Positions 11,389-22,763 are shown, counted from the stretch's first letter. The stretch is DNA of 64,000 bases from Peronospora farinosa (GCA_947646735.1 CANTFK010000863.1:186001-250000), one strand, 5' to 3'. The notes: generated from the sequence alone by a model not told the origin. Numbers and translations are program-made.

Positions 11389-12813
11389 TTAAACAAGACA
11401 GACTTTAACCTTCTTCTTGCTCGAGCGGTTCTGATCCCGTGAGCGGAGCGCACCTACTACGGACGTAGAAACCTTTGAGGATTCAGATAGACCCTTCCGG
11501 GCATTACGAGATTTCTTACTGGTGGCTTTTCGCTTTGCGGGTGACTTCTTCTTGAGACTGGGAGGTGTCTGCATCTGCACGTCGTGTCGGCCTTGTAGTT
11601 GTTTCGTTAGCTGTTCAATCTGTTTCTGCATCGCCAATTCCTTAGCCTTGAATGCGGTCTTGTTAGCAGCAATGGTCTTACACAGCTCATTTACCTTCTC
11701 GCGCTGCATTTGAAGTTCTGACTCGAGCTGACTCGTCGAGTGGGCACGTTCCTGGTCCTTTAAGATAGCAGCTAGTTGATAGTGAAGTGAACCTTCAGTA
11801 AGTGAACGATGGAGACACTGCTCGGTCGCATTGTGTAAGGCACTCAGCGCAACCGAACTAATCTGTAGCTCACCCAGTCTCAGCGTAAGGCTAAGAAGCG
11901 TGCGATAAACACGCAGAAACTCCTGGCGTGAAATAACGTACAGATTGGGACTACTACTGAAGTTCTGCAACTCGGCAGGGTCCCTATCTTCGCCATTCTG
12001 CAGAACATAGAGTTCACCAACCTCATTCCACTGTGCATCTTCATTCTCCTCTTGAGCTTGTTGCATTTCCAAGTACTCTGGCTCATAGCTATCATCATAA
12101 TCCGAATAATACCCCTGACCAGGTTGACTCTCACAATCTCCATCCTCATCTTCCGGTTCATGGAGTAGATTGTCGTTCACAAACTCCTGTGCGTCACGTA
12201 GCGACGCAATAAACATCTCTTCATCAGGTTGCCAAGAATGCATGGTCTCAATACCAATATCTCGCTCGTCTTCTACCTCTGTATCACTATCAGAGAAGGA
12301 CCATTCGCTGGGCTCGCTCACCTCGTCTTCTAGTTCCCCCATTTCTTCCTTCCACGACGTGTAATTCGCCACAAAATCCGTCTTCTTATATCGTGCACCA
12401 GGCTCTGTATCAGGCTCTTCAAGCGTGTCGATAGGGCGACTGAAAATGGAGTTGCTCTCCACGAGCTCAGTCACATGGTAGGACTGAGGCCCACACATGC
12501 GGCTAGCAGCCAGCAGACACATGTCGTCGTAGCCGTACATACGAATACCAAAGTGTTCGCACGCACGCTTGACGTCAATAAGACGGAAGCTTCGACGGCC
12601 GTCGTGCTGCATCATGACCACCATACAGCCCACAATACGACGAAAGAAGTCGCTCACGTGGCGTCGGACCTGCACGGCAGCGCGGTCCGAGCTGAAGCGA
12701 AAACCCGCACGTAGTAAGAAGCGACGGACGGTCGCGTTCGGTAAAACCTTCTCTAGTGAGCATGGTAGACGTCCAGTACCGCTCATATCTCGCTTCCGTA
12801 CACGATACTCCAT
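11389..12813 (-). CDS. Histone H4-like fold protein with acidic middle, coiled coil and basic tail, 474 aa
   Basis: A single exon; the start was placed at the ATG at 12813 (MEYRVRK). Residues about 15-100 read as a histone fold closest to H4: LPNATVRRFLLRAGF lines up with the H4 helix-1 stretch, and RRSFRLIDVKRACEHFG followed by IRMYGYDD lines up with its helix-3 end and the TLYGFG close. Next comes a long acidic stretch (about residues 150-290, many Glu/Asp, with SDTEVEDERD). A leucine- and glutamine-rich coiled coil follows (about 330-410, with LESELQMQREKVNEL), and then a Lys/Arg/Ser tail (KKKSPAKRKATSKKS). It is far too long for a nucleosomal histone. A role in centromere, transcription (TAF-like) or histone chaperoning is possible, but none is proven by the sequence. 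Confidence 0.8.
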   Translation of the reverse strand: MEYRVRKRDMSGTGRLPCSLEKVLPNATVRRFLLRAGFRFSSDRAAVQVRRHVSDFFRRIVGCMVVMMQHDGRRSFRLIDVKRACEHFGIRMYGYDDMCLLAASRMCGPQSYHVTELVESNSIFSRPIDTLEEPDTEPGARYKKTDFVANYTSWKEEMGELEDEVSEPSEWSFSDSDTEVEDERDIGIETMHSWQPDEEMFIASLRDAQEFVNDNLLHEPEDEDGDCESQPGQGYYSDYDDSYEPEYLEMQQAQEENEDAQWNEVGELYVLQNGEDRDPAELQNFSSSPNLYVISRQEFLRVYRTLLSLTLRLGELQISSVALSALHNATEQCLHRSLTEGSLHYQLAAILKDQERAHSTSQLESELQMQREKVNELCKTIAANKTAFKAKELAMQKQIEQLTKQLQGRHDVQMQTPPSLKKKSPAKRKATSKKSRNARKGLSESSKVSTSVVGALRSRDQNRSSKKKVKVCLV

Positions 12814-12991
12814 GGGTTGCACTTGATGGACGATTCCGCACTGAGGTGCAAAAATTCAAATGTGCGTGCTCCGATAGCGCAGAAAACGTAAAACGTACGT
12901 TTTAACGTAATTCCTAGCTTTTACAATCAGAGTGATGGTCAATGGGGGGTAAACGTAAAATTCGCCTTTTATTCGAAAACAAGGCGCCAAA

Positions 12992-14765
12992 ATGGAGGAA
13001 GATGCGCAGCAGCGGATCACGTATCTGCTGCAGGAAATTGATGCGAATATATGTGCGGCACATCGTTCAGCTACACAGATTTGCGGCACTGTACGAAGAC
13101 ATCACCAGATTCTGCGGCAGATTCACGAGTCCTCGCGTGTCTGGCGGCCACTTTTCGACTCGTTCACGCAGCAGCCAGCAGCACGACGAAGTACGCGCAC
13201 ACCGTCGCGTTTTTCGAGGTCGTGTACGCCTAAATCGATTAAAAATGGAGAGACGAGACATCATCGCACTATAGAAGACGATGAGGATCTCGAAGACACT
13301 TCGTTTGTGAGTAGAGAGCAGACGTTCAAGACCACGACGCTCAAGAAAGGTCAGCCGTCTGCAAGTGATCGTCGCAATGTCTCAGCAGACGAGGACAGTC
13401 TTGACGCAAGTATTAGTAGTGACAATTTACCAAGAATGTCAAGGACACCGTACATGTCGAAATCAGAGTTTCGATCAAGTGCTAAAACGCAGGAATCGAC
13501 ATCGACACTTAACTCGAGTGATCGTGAACGCTGGTTAACGTCGCCACCTCGGACCGGGATAATATCGGTGCGTAATAGTAATAAGTTTGTCTTATGGTAT
13601 GAAATTTGAGCTGACAAAGGTGTGTTGTGGCTTGTAGAAAGATCCATTAAAGACAGGGAGTGATGGACCACGACAGATCTCGACCCCTCCTTCGACAATT
13701 AGTAGTGTGGGATATAACAACAACAGCCCTGGTATTAGCAGAAATTTGATGAAGATGGGTGCATTTGAGTACACTCCACCACGTGGGAAGAAAACTAAAT
13801 CTTGCGAGGAGGAGAAAGAAATGGACCAGACGACCGACTCTGTTGACACACCTTACCACCCAGAGTTTAGCACGGTTCGATTATCAATTGCAAATGAGGT
13901 TGAACCGAATGCTGATAATGTGCTAAAAACGTCGAGGTCACCCGAAAATGCCTCTAGTCGGAAGCGAATACGGTCGGATGCTGGCGATACAAGACGAACA
14001 CCAGTGTACCCAAAAACTCATTACCCTGCGAAAGCTACGTCTCCATTTACGTCTCCTAGTTTGCGCAGGAAATACAGCAGTATAAGCAATATGTCATCGC
14101 CGAGTCACCGACGTATTACCGAGGGACAGACACCAGTAGCGGCAACACCACCACGACAACAGAACGAGGCACTGTTAGATGATGACACGCCCAGGACTCC
14201 CGAATTTGATATGACGTCACCGTTGTTACGAACGCAGCTCAAGGCAATGACACCAAACACCCCGCTGTCAAACCGTCTCGTTGGTGCTAGTCTTGATATT
14301 GGCAGTGTTTCACAGGAGACACGGTTGCGAGACTACGATGACTCTGCAGGGGAGCCGATACCGAAGTTTGAACTCTCGCTACTACCAGCTGCATTTCAGG
14401 TACGGCTCATTGAATGCTTGTCTTTCAAACGTGCATAATTGCTAATCTTTTCGTGTTGCATTTTTGTAGCGAGGCATTGGTGCCGTCCAGGTGTCGACAT
14501 TGTACAATAAATTTCAAGGAAGTGATAAGGACTCACCAGCAATTGTGAGTAGTACATTATGTGCATGCAGGCAGCCGTTTCGTCTGCATTCGTATCACCC
14601 GATCACTAACTGCAACTTGTTGTTCAGAGCGTTGACCAACTTGTGGAAATGCTGCCTGACTACGGGAAAGAGAAGATTGAGATCTTGCTGGACACGTTAG
14701 TATCCAGACGACTACTACGACCGTTTGTCGTAGAGGGCACAATGTTTTGGCAAAAGGCGATATAA
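12992..14765 (+). CDS. Kinetochore protein resembling Ask1 (DASH) or Ska3, 516 aa, four exons
   Basis: The exons are 12992-13567, 13638-14399, 14470-14544 and 14628-14765, all joined in phase 0, giving 516 residues. The N-terminal 60 residues (LLQEIDANICAAHRS, later SSRVWRPLFDSF) match the pattern of the DASH-complex subunit Ask1, including the Trp-x3-Phe end. The middle is disordered and rich in SP/TP sites (DDTPRTPEFD, TPNTP), typical of both Ask1 and Ska3, where they are cyclin-dependent kinase targets that link to Ndc80. The last 100 residues look like a folded helical or winged-helix module (STLYNKF, VDQLVEMLPDYG, LLDTLVSRRLLRPF). This module is not part of yeast Ask1. It starts 178 bases from the divergent H4-fold gene. 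Confidence 0.7.
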
Positions 14766-15291
14766 GTTTTCGGCCATAAGTTTGGGCCAGGACAGTCATT
14801 AGAGTTCCATTAGTAAGGGCATCCGTTTCTCCATAACGGCCAAAATTTAATATGTACTCAGCTCGTAGCTGAGCGATCGATCTTGTCAATCTCGATACTG
14901 GCTGGGTACCTAGTAATCTATGCTGTTGCATAGAGGTTTAAGGAGGAAGTTGATGACATGGGTGCCGAATAGTAACGTAGTGCTAGTCGAAACAGAACAA
15001 GCAACGCTGCATATTGAGCTATGACTGTGTAGAATAATAGATGCACGGTGTATGATCCATTTCGGTAGCAAAAGCAAGTGCATTTAGCGAGTGTTATTCT
15101 CTGAAGACTATCATTGTTCTCGCTTCTCTTCCTCATGCAAAAGATAGAGAGCACACTGCGCCACTGTCAACTCATACATTACGGGCAATCAAAGCTGATG
15201 TCGATCAATAAATAAATTCACACGAGCAAAAGTCGGTGGGTAAAAGGCCGCAGTACTGGCGGGACGGGGGGGGGGTCGCAACCGACGGCAC
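14766..15291. other. Intergenic region, no gene seen
   Basis: 526 bases between convergent genes. There is a run of ten G near 15267-15276 (GGGACGGGGGGGGGG), a likely assembly-sensitive homopolymer. No protein or RNA gene was seen. Confidence 0.45.
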
Positions 15292-15939
15292 TCAGTCCGT
15301 TTCCGCTGCGTTAGAGCTGGGAATCGTCTGGAAATCGAGCAGCTCACTGTCTTCGACCGCAAAAAAGGCCTCTTGCAAGTCATCGGACACAAGCTCGAGC
15401 GACGCGCTGCGGTGCGCTAGGAGCTTAGCCGGGCGGTCCTCAGCGAGATCAAGCGGCTCCTCCCTACTACTGCTGAGCTCATTGTCGTCGTCATCGCTGC
15501 TCTCGTCCGACGAGGAGGACATCACACTCTTGGGCGACGCCAGCGGCGTCAACGACGAGGCCTCCACGGACTTGGACATGAGCAGGATGCTGTCAACGAG
15601 CGCCTGGTTTTCACAGCTGACATTAAAATCATCTTCATCGTCCGAGGTGTCAGTGCGACCGAGTGGGTCGTTCTTTATGGTCATAAGACGTTCAATCTCA
15701 CGCTGAATATTCTCCTTCTCATCCGACTCAAGCACGTCAGCACCGCAGAATTTCTTGGCATAACCAGGCAATAAATGGTCTACAAAGTTTGGGTCCACGG
15801 GGTCGTAGAAATAACCGTCACCGACTTTGCGCTTGCGGCTCTCACGTTTCTCATCCAAAAAGGGCTGACGCCATTGCCAGGGGCATTTCATAATGGCCTG
15901 ATGGCTCGACGTAGAGATGGGAGTCGTCGATATGTTCAT
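15292..15939 (-). CDS. Acidic serine-rich hypothetical protein, 215 aa
   Basis: A single open exon begins with an ATG at 15939. The first third is mixed, with KRESRKRKVGDGYFYDP (a likely nuclear localisation signal) followed by DPNFVDHLLPGYAKKF. The rest is acidic and low in complexity, with serine/aspartate runs (SSSSDESSDDDDNE) and single SP sites. No enzyme or membrane signature is present. A nuclear regulatory protein is a reasonable inference; the family is not recognised. Length and codon use support a real gene rather than a chance frame. Confidence 0.62.
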   Translation of the reverse strand: MNISTTPISTSSHQAIMKCPWQWRQPFLDEKRESRKRKVGDGYFYDPVDPNFVDHLLPGYAKKFCGADVLESDEKENIQREIERLMTIKNDPLGRTDTSDDEDDFNVSCENQALVDSILLMSKSVEASSLTPLASPKSVMSSSSDESSDDDDNELSSSREEPLDLAEDRPAKLLAHRSASLELVSDDLQEAFFAVEDSELLDFQTIPSSNAAETD

Positions 15940-17974
15940 TTGAAGGAGGATGTGGGGAGTAGGTCTTGTGATATTAGCAAAGAATTCGAATTGATATCGA
16001 GTAGCTTCCAGAGAAAGTGTAACTGATTGGTGGCCTTATGGTGGCGTGGAGTTTTCCACTGACTCTTGGTGGCTCTTTTTCGTTAAGATCTTGATCCCTT
16101 CCCCTGTGTTCTCACAAGAGATGGCTGGCTTGTGGGCGGGCGGGCCAGCCAACCATGCTGTAAGATAAAAGTACTGAGATAGTGTATTCAAGATTTGAAA
16201 CCGAAAATTACTGAAACCAAATACAGTACAATCCCCACTAGAAGGAGTGGTGTTTACATTTACATGCACTGAATACGACATATCACATGCAGTGTACAAC
16301 TGGCGCTCAAAGTACTGTTTATCAGGTTCAATACTACATGCTGCTGTATGGTAAGATTCTTGTGAAACAAAAACATACGTCATGACGAGTATCCGTCTCT
16401 CGCAAAACAGTCGCCATCTATTCAGTACATTCAACGACAGTCGGATTTCATCGTTCGACTTTCAATAACGACGAGCAAATATCGTTTGGTTTGTGTACTG
16501 TGAAGCAGATCAATGTGGTGGCACTTGTAAAGAGCTCACTGCTGTCCGCAGAAAAACACATTTACTAGCTGTTACATAAGAAAATACAGGGTTGCCTATG
16601 CTAAGCCAGTCATTTTTTGACTGCCAACGCAATTTCAGTACATTTATCACAGACTTTTTAGTGGTGCTGCTTGCGTCGATAGTGGCCGAAAAGCTCGTGA
16701 CACCGCTCGCTTCAGAATGTTATGCAACGAGAGCGTTCGTGCATTGTGCTGAAAGCGGATCGACTACCGGCTAAAAGTCGTTAAGTAGCTACGTAGTAGT
16801 AGGAGCTTTGATCAATGGTTTCTAGAATATTGACTCCAGCCATAAGAAAATACTCGTTGTGTTACTGCCAGTGAATCGAAGACAAATCATTCCTGGATGT
16901 GAAAAGTACATATCTTGTAACATATCATATGCTCGTAGCAAAGCCCTGCATTGTCGAACAATGGAGTTTATGAGACCCGTATTGTTCGACACTCTCACCT
17001 AGCGCTGCATGAATGTAACTAGCTTGAAATGTTGTGCTAATTTCGGTCAGCAACGTGCTAATATCTCTTAGCAAAGTGATGGAGGGTAGTGCGTGGCAGC
17101 CACGGGGGCTATGACTGTTCTACGCTGGCTCGTCTGGACATATTAATTGGAGTAGGCAAAGAAGGACCACCATTTGCTGCTCGGCATTTAACTTGCAGAC
17201 GAGCAGTTTTTTCAGCAAAAACGGTTTTGTGCATGTGCCTCTTGAGCGAATATGTCACTAATGCAGTAGCAAACTAGAATCATCATGCCAGTTTGATTGC
17301 CATTATCAAGGGCACAAACGCCCAGCAGCAGACATTTAGCTTATATAGGTCTGTTGTCTTACACGACACGAGAGACGGGTGGAATAAGACTCGTTTCTAT
17401 TGACGTCGCAATATGCACTTAGATTTCTTAAGCATGCGATAAAGTGGCTGATTCATAAACGAGATCACTACTTCTATGCGTGGACATTTCAAGATATAGA
17501 GGACTCAGCTACTGCACACATTCTTAGATCTGTTTTGGCCGAGAAAGTAGACCAATTGCGATAAAGAGACGCAAGCGCCTGAACGCTTATTGCTAAATTG
17601 GCGATACAAGTTGCTGACAGCTTGAGAAGCACAAACCATCTTTGGAATCATCAGGACGCTTGGTCTGATAGAAACTAATGTAGTCGGTGTCAAGACAATA
17701 GTAGAGGTCAGTATGCTGTCGTGTAAGCCGTAAGCGTGCGAATGTGCTGCAGTGACGCTGCACTGCATCACGTTATTGAACTTCATCTCTGCTTGCTTCT
17801 CCATCCGTTTCAATACATGATAACCCGTAAAGGCTCTGCTGCGCAGGAAGGTTTATCGTTTGAGAAAGACACACATTAAAATGCTAAGATTTTGGTTGAA
17901 CGGGTGAGAAAGGCATTCCGCTGCTTCTACTACTCAGCTTGCATAAAGACAAATTGTTGTATTTGGGAGGAGTA
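15940..17974. other. 2 kb region without a recognisable gene
   Basis: This stretch separates the acidic protein gene (start 15939) from MLH3 (start 17975). Open frames of 60-132 codons occur on both strands (for example 16036-16434 minus), but none has a recognisable motif, a good splice partner or a convincing composition. Either it is plain spacer with promoters at both ends, or it holds a decayed gene or non-coding RNA that cannot be seen by eye. Confidence 0.4.
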
Positions 17975-20900
17975 ATGGACGTATTGGATGAGAATACGCG
18001 TCGGGTCATGACGGCGTCTTACGCTCTACCAAACCTCGAGACAGCGGTGCAGCAAGGTGATGTGGTATTTGACTAATTGTAATGGTGCAAAGGTGCTCAC
18101 GTGTCGTCGGAATGCTTAGTAATCTATAATGCCATAGACGCTCATGCAAAGACAATCAAGCTATCAGTAGACATTGAAAATGCATCGTTTTCGGCTGTAG
18201 ACGATGGTAAAGTGTAACTAGGTGGACATCGTAACATGCACTGTTGCATTAATTAAATTTCATCTATCTGTTTAGGCTGTGGTATTGGGCCAAATGATCT
18301 ATACACCTACGTCGGGGAGTGTTACGGTAACAAGACCCGATTCAATGAGTGTATGCTGATATTTTCTCACGATGCTCATTGTAATCATGTGTAGCTTCGT
18401 CGAAGCGTCCGATATCGAACAGGAAAGGCGACCAGCAGAAACAACAGAAGCCTTACGGTTCTCGCGGTGCTTTTCTTTACGAGTTAAACTCACTTGCTTC
18501 TAGCGTTGAGATTGAAAGCCGTGTCCAGGAGCACTGGACTTCTTATCGCAAAGTCTTTAAGGTTAGTATTTCTCTGCTCTTGTCAGCATTGTAGTCACAC
18601 ACCATACTTTCTTCTCGATCACAACAGGAAGGAAAAGTTGTCTTGAATGCCAGATCAAAAAGTCTACGCGAGATACCGGGGACAACGGTATATGTGTCGA
18701 ATCTATTTCGCATGCTACCTGTGCGGCGTAAGTATTTATCGCGCAACATGAAGTGTCGAAACCGAGTGATCCAGAGCATACAGAATTTCTGCGTGAGCAT
18801 GTCGATGATATGGCCATCACTATCGTTTGACATCCGATTTCAAGGTACGCCATAGGGTCAACACTTCTCAGGATAAATGCCCGGGACTGAAACTGATAAT
18901 TGCTGGGTTTATCCAGGTGAAAAAGTTAGGCCGGTAACAATTCCTGCAGCTAGATCCTGTCGCGAGCGGTTCATAGAGCATTTTGGGCATCTGCTTGGAA
19001 ATCAGTTGCAAGTAAGGGGGTTTGCTATATTCCTTATCACGCTTCAAGCATATTGATGATCAAATCACTTCTGTTGCGTTTAGTACGTGAGCTTTTCGTC
19101 AGAGACGGCCCAGTTTTCGGTTCAGGGATACTTCGCTTTTATTCCTGATGCAAGTGAAGCAATAGGACACGGAATCAAGCAAGCCAAAAGTTACTATCAG
19201 TTTGCGTTTCTAAACAACGAATGGGATGAAGAGTGCCATCAAGTATGCTCGCGAACGATAACGGAAGCTGCTCTGGCATTGTCATCGGGTACCCATAAGC
19301 TTAGACAGCAGCATGTTTTGCCTCGCTATACATCCTCACGAAGCTATGGTGTTTTTCTTAGCCATTCCCATTTTTGTCCTGAAAGTTGAAACAGCCAGCG
19401 ATCACTTTGATGCTTGCGAAATCAGAAGGAAAGAGCGCGTACGGTTTAAGGCTCCTGATCAGTTCCGGAAGTTTCTCTGTCAATTCGTTCAGGTAAATTG
19501 ACATGTATACCCCCATCAATAGCTGAGGAACTAATCTGCTTTTTCAGGAATTAGCTACTGCTGAAGCAAATCAAGTCAAGGTACAGCAATATGTTTCGGC
19601 GTTTGATTGGACTTCAATATTGAATCATTGTTGATGTTTAGATTCAAGAGTCAAGTTGCTGCGAAGAACTCTCACATAAGGCATCCATGGATCAGTCAGC
19701 TTATGATCCATTACCAAACAAATTCGACTCTACCCAGCTAAGCACTTTTTCTTTTCCGGATGACATCGTGACAACCCACGATTATGATTATGATGCCTGT
19801 GAGAGCGATATTTATCAACACTACGACGAGGTTTCGGTAGCATGTGCGGCTGAGAATTGTGCGATGTGGTCTAGCGAGAGCTACAATATGGGTCAACCTT
19901 TCAACTATGTCGACAATGACAGGTAAGAGTTTGCGAAGCACCCTATTGCTGTTTGTATCACCTTGTGAGCCACGCATAGTCGTTAAATGTTTACAAGTGT
20001 TGCTACTTCTTGTATTAGCGAGGATACCGAATTTGACGAAAACGACCTGCAGTTTGACGAGGAACTCTACGGTTTCACTACAGCAGCTTGTCAAATGTCA
20101 GAAACGTCTCTTGACGTCGTCTCTAGCGATGCTGCTCAAAAATATGCTGGCACTGACAGAAGGGAAGGTGATTTGGAAGATATTTTCTTTTCTCGCGAGC
20201 CATCCCCGCCGTTTGCGAAGCCGACAAGAAGAGCTGATGATGATGAGGTAAGACGTCAAGTTTCGTTCGAAGCTCTTTGTCTAATAACTTTGATGACGTA
20301 GAACGAGAAAATTCGGTTTTCCACGAAACCATGGTTAAGTAGCAAACCGGACACGTACGACTGTGCAGAAGTCCTGTTTGACTTGTGCCAGGACAATCTT
20401 TACAGCGAGGATGTCAACCGCTCGGAAGATGCGAGTTGCTCGAATGCAGCTGAGCAGCCGATCCAGGATCCCCAAGTGGAGCGTGTTATCTTGGAACAAA
20501 CGCATGATAATGACAACGCTTGTCCATTACTCAAGGCATCATCAGTTGATTGCGTCACGTCAATTTATTTTTCGATGAGTACGGCGAAGCCGCCAGCAAA
20601 CAAATCTTTGAAACATTGGCGCAGCTCCAAGTCATATCCTGTCAAACGTTTTGCTGCAGCGTTACATGTCGATAATATTCAAGTTTTTGGAGGAGATCGC
20701 GCCGTGACGATCAGCAAGGCTACACTCGCGAAGCTGCAGGTGATTTGTCAGGTTGATCGCAAATTTATTCTTGTTCAAGCAGACACTTCTCAAGGCAAGT
20801 TGCTGCTTTGCATCGACCAGCATGCAGCAGATGAACGCGTACTCTTGGAGAAGTTGGAGGCTGACATGTTTGGTCACGATGGGTCTCTTCGTCGGGTGGA

Positions 20901-21387
20901 AGTCCATGACCATGATCCACCGCTAGCCTTACGAGTGAATTCCAAAGAACGCGACGCACTGCGGTACAACGAAGAACTCGTAAAAGACTGGGGTTTTGAA
21001 TTCGAGTTCATCGCATCAAAACCAGAACAGGCCTTCGTAAACGCGTGCAATCAACCAGCAGGTCATGAAGGTGATCGTGTGATGCTGTATGCTACTCCGA
21101 AGGTAGAGAAAAGAGTCTCCAACGTAGACGATTTTCGAGACTTCCTCCAGCTTTTATCAAGTGCTGGAGAAACGTATCTGCATTCGAAGATTCGACCTCC
21201 AGTGATCACTAGATTGCTACACTCACGTGCGTGCCGAAGTGCAATCATGTTTGGCGACCGCCTTAGTCGGACACAGTGCATGGACCTCATCGCAGAACTG
21301 AAGATGTGTCAGCTACCATTCCAGTGTGCTCATGGTCGACCCTCAGTTGTACCCCTCGCTGAGATTCGCAATGGCAACCTTACCTGA
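17975..21387 (+). CDS. MLH3: DNA mismatch repair / meiotic crossover endonuclease MLH3, 896 aa, twelve exons
   Basis: MLH3 pairs with MLH1 as a nicking endonuclease in meiotic crossing-over and mismatch repair. Proposed exons: 17975-18056, 18093-18206, 18276-18326, 18395-18561, 18628-18844, 18917-19011, 19084-19288, 19362-19492, 19548-19580, 19642-19922, 20019-20247, 20302-21387; they sum in frame. The C-terminal half is diagnostic: the metal-binding endonuclease motif DQHAADERVLLEKLE, then ACRSAIMFGD and CAHGRPS. The N-terminal GHKL ATPase half is recognisable (NAIDAHAK, DDGCGIG, LFRMLPVRRK) but weak: GFRGEA is replaced by GSRGAF, and the ATPase Glu normally four residues before NAIDA is not in place. 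A Ser/Asp-rich linker lies between the halves. Introns are as short as 36 bases. The intron at 19289-19361 is uncertain (see findings). Confidence 0.93.
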
Positions 21388-21650
21388 ATCGAATAGGATA
21401 CTTTTCACTAGATTGCTACATACTTCAATGAGCTTCATACACCTTCGTAGTTGGTCGAGTTGAAGCAGCTATCAGTATTATTTTGATCTCTGAGTCCATT
21501 GCTTATCCGACACGAGAGAGCATGATAAAGGATCAAGAAAGGTTTTTCAATGACATGCGATCTACAAAAAGGAAGTTTGTATCATACTACATGATTGTCA
21601 CCCACATCCTAAGGAGCAAACTGGAATGCGTGTCGCAGTATATCTTGATG

Positions 21651-21702
21651 TTGGGTAGAGGTGGCAAGCAATTGGGTAGAGGTGGCAAGCAATTGGGTAG
21701 AG
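21651..21702 (+). repeat. 21-base tandem repeat, about 2.5 copies
   Basis: The unit TTGGGTAGAGGTGGCAAGCA plus A is repeated exactly at 21651-21671 and 21672-21692, followed by a partial third copy. The unit is a multiple of three, so the open frame crossing it is preserved (LGRGGKQ repeated), but that frame has no other sign of being coding. Confidence 0.85.
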
Positions 21703-22068
21703 CGTGGAAAATAAAATACTTATGTTGTGAGGCAGCTCATTTGCAGTGTGAACCGTTAACAAGGAGGTGTCATCACATATGGTTATAAGATGTAGCAGAG
21801 AGTCTTGATGTATAACCTATGGCTATGTGTATGAAATAGCTTGTCTTCTTGCTTTGGTATAACATGGACGTAAAGGTTGCTGCAGCACCTAAGGAGGAAC
21901 AGATATAGCAGAGCAAGAAATTATAGATTTTTTTACTTAGAAGTACCTGAGAAATAGACTACACGGTTGGAGTGCTTGCAGGAACGGAATTATCTAACAC
22001 TAAGACAACGTAGAATAAAGAAAATTTGACACATTTTCGTCACGCTTAAAGGAACTCGAGTCTGACCA

Positions 22069-22250
22069 CATGCCTGTTCCGGGGAAGCATATATTTTGTC
22101 CCCCTCCGTTGAAGACAGTCGTGTGATTGGACTTAAGTGCGAGCTAAACCCCACGTGGCACGATGATTTTTTCGTCCTTAAGGACTTGCTCTAAGCTACT
22201 CACCTGTTCCGGAAGGGATACATTTTGGCCCCCTGTTGAGAACAATCTTG
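22069..22250 (+). repeat. Diverged direct repeat, about 75 bases, two copies
   Basis: A block around CCTGTTCCGG near 22072 recurs near 22203, roughly 130 bases apart. Both continue with a similar string of an AT-rich patch, a run of C's, GTTGA and, later, AAGTGCGA. The copies differ at many positions. It may be a remnant of an older LTR or a local duplication. Confidence 0.5.
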
Positions 22251-22287
22251 TAGCTAAGTTCAAGTGCGAATCGAGCTCCAGGATATA

Positions 22288-22747
22288 TGTAACGGGGCGA
22301 GCCCGTTACATAATATTGACACTTATATGAAGTGTCAATAAAAATATTATTATAACTAATAATATTTTGACAATATTACCTTCTCTTATAATATTGTTCC
22401 TAGATCTCCTTGAAGTTGGAGATGCCCTCTCATTGGTTGATATGGGCCATCATATCAATCAACGCGCTGACCAATGACCGATGGACGCGCGCAATGAGTG
22501 GAGGGCAAGTTGTCAACATACATAGTTGTAGTTTAATATAGTTAACATAGGTTATAACAGATTAGTTTTATCAGATAGCTAACTATATTAAATACAGTTT
22601 TCTTTTCCCCTACTTCTAAGCGTTTGTTTAGAAGTAAAGCTTCCTCTGCCTCTTGTGTAAGAGAGGTAATTGAGGCACCTGCTTTCACTGTAATCAGTGA
22701 AAGTAGACTATACTGTAATCAGTATAATCGGAGGGTGCCCCATTACA
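22288..22747 (+). repeat. 5' LTR of the gypsy element
   Basis: It is 460 bases, beginning TGTAACGGGG and ending CCCATTACA, and is nearly identical to the copy at 30013-30472. It contains its own short inverted repeats, for example GACACTT/AAGTGTC near 22318-22336 and CTATACTG/CAGTATAA near 22709-22727. It should hold the element's promoter and polyadenylation signals. Confidence 0.97.
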
Positions 22748-22749
22748 CC

Positions 22750-22763
22750 TGGTAGCACTTCGT
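22750..22763 (+). other. Probable primer binding site
   Basis: Two bases after the LTR end, the sequence TGGTAGCACTTCGT begins with TGG, the complement of a tRNA CCA end. The position and start fit a tRNA-primed reverse transcription site; which tRNA it pairs with was not determined. Confidence 0.6.

Larger units (their letters stand above)
21388..22282. other. Intergenic region with small repeats upstream of the retrotransposon
   Basis: About 900 bases between MLH3 and the gypsy insertion. An open frame at 21483-21788 (101 codons) contains the short tandem repeat described separately and has no recognisable content. The second half carries a diverged direct repeat. No gene is supported. Confidence 0.45.
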
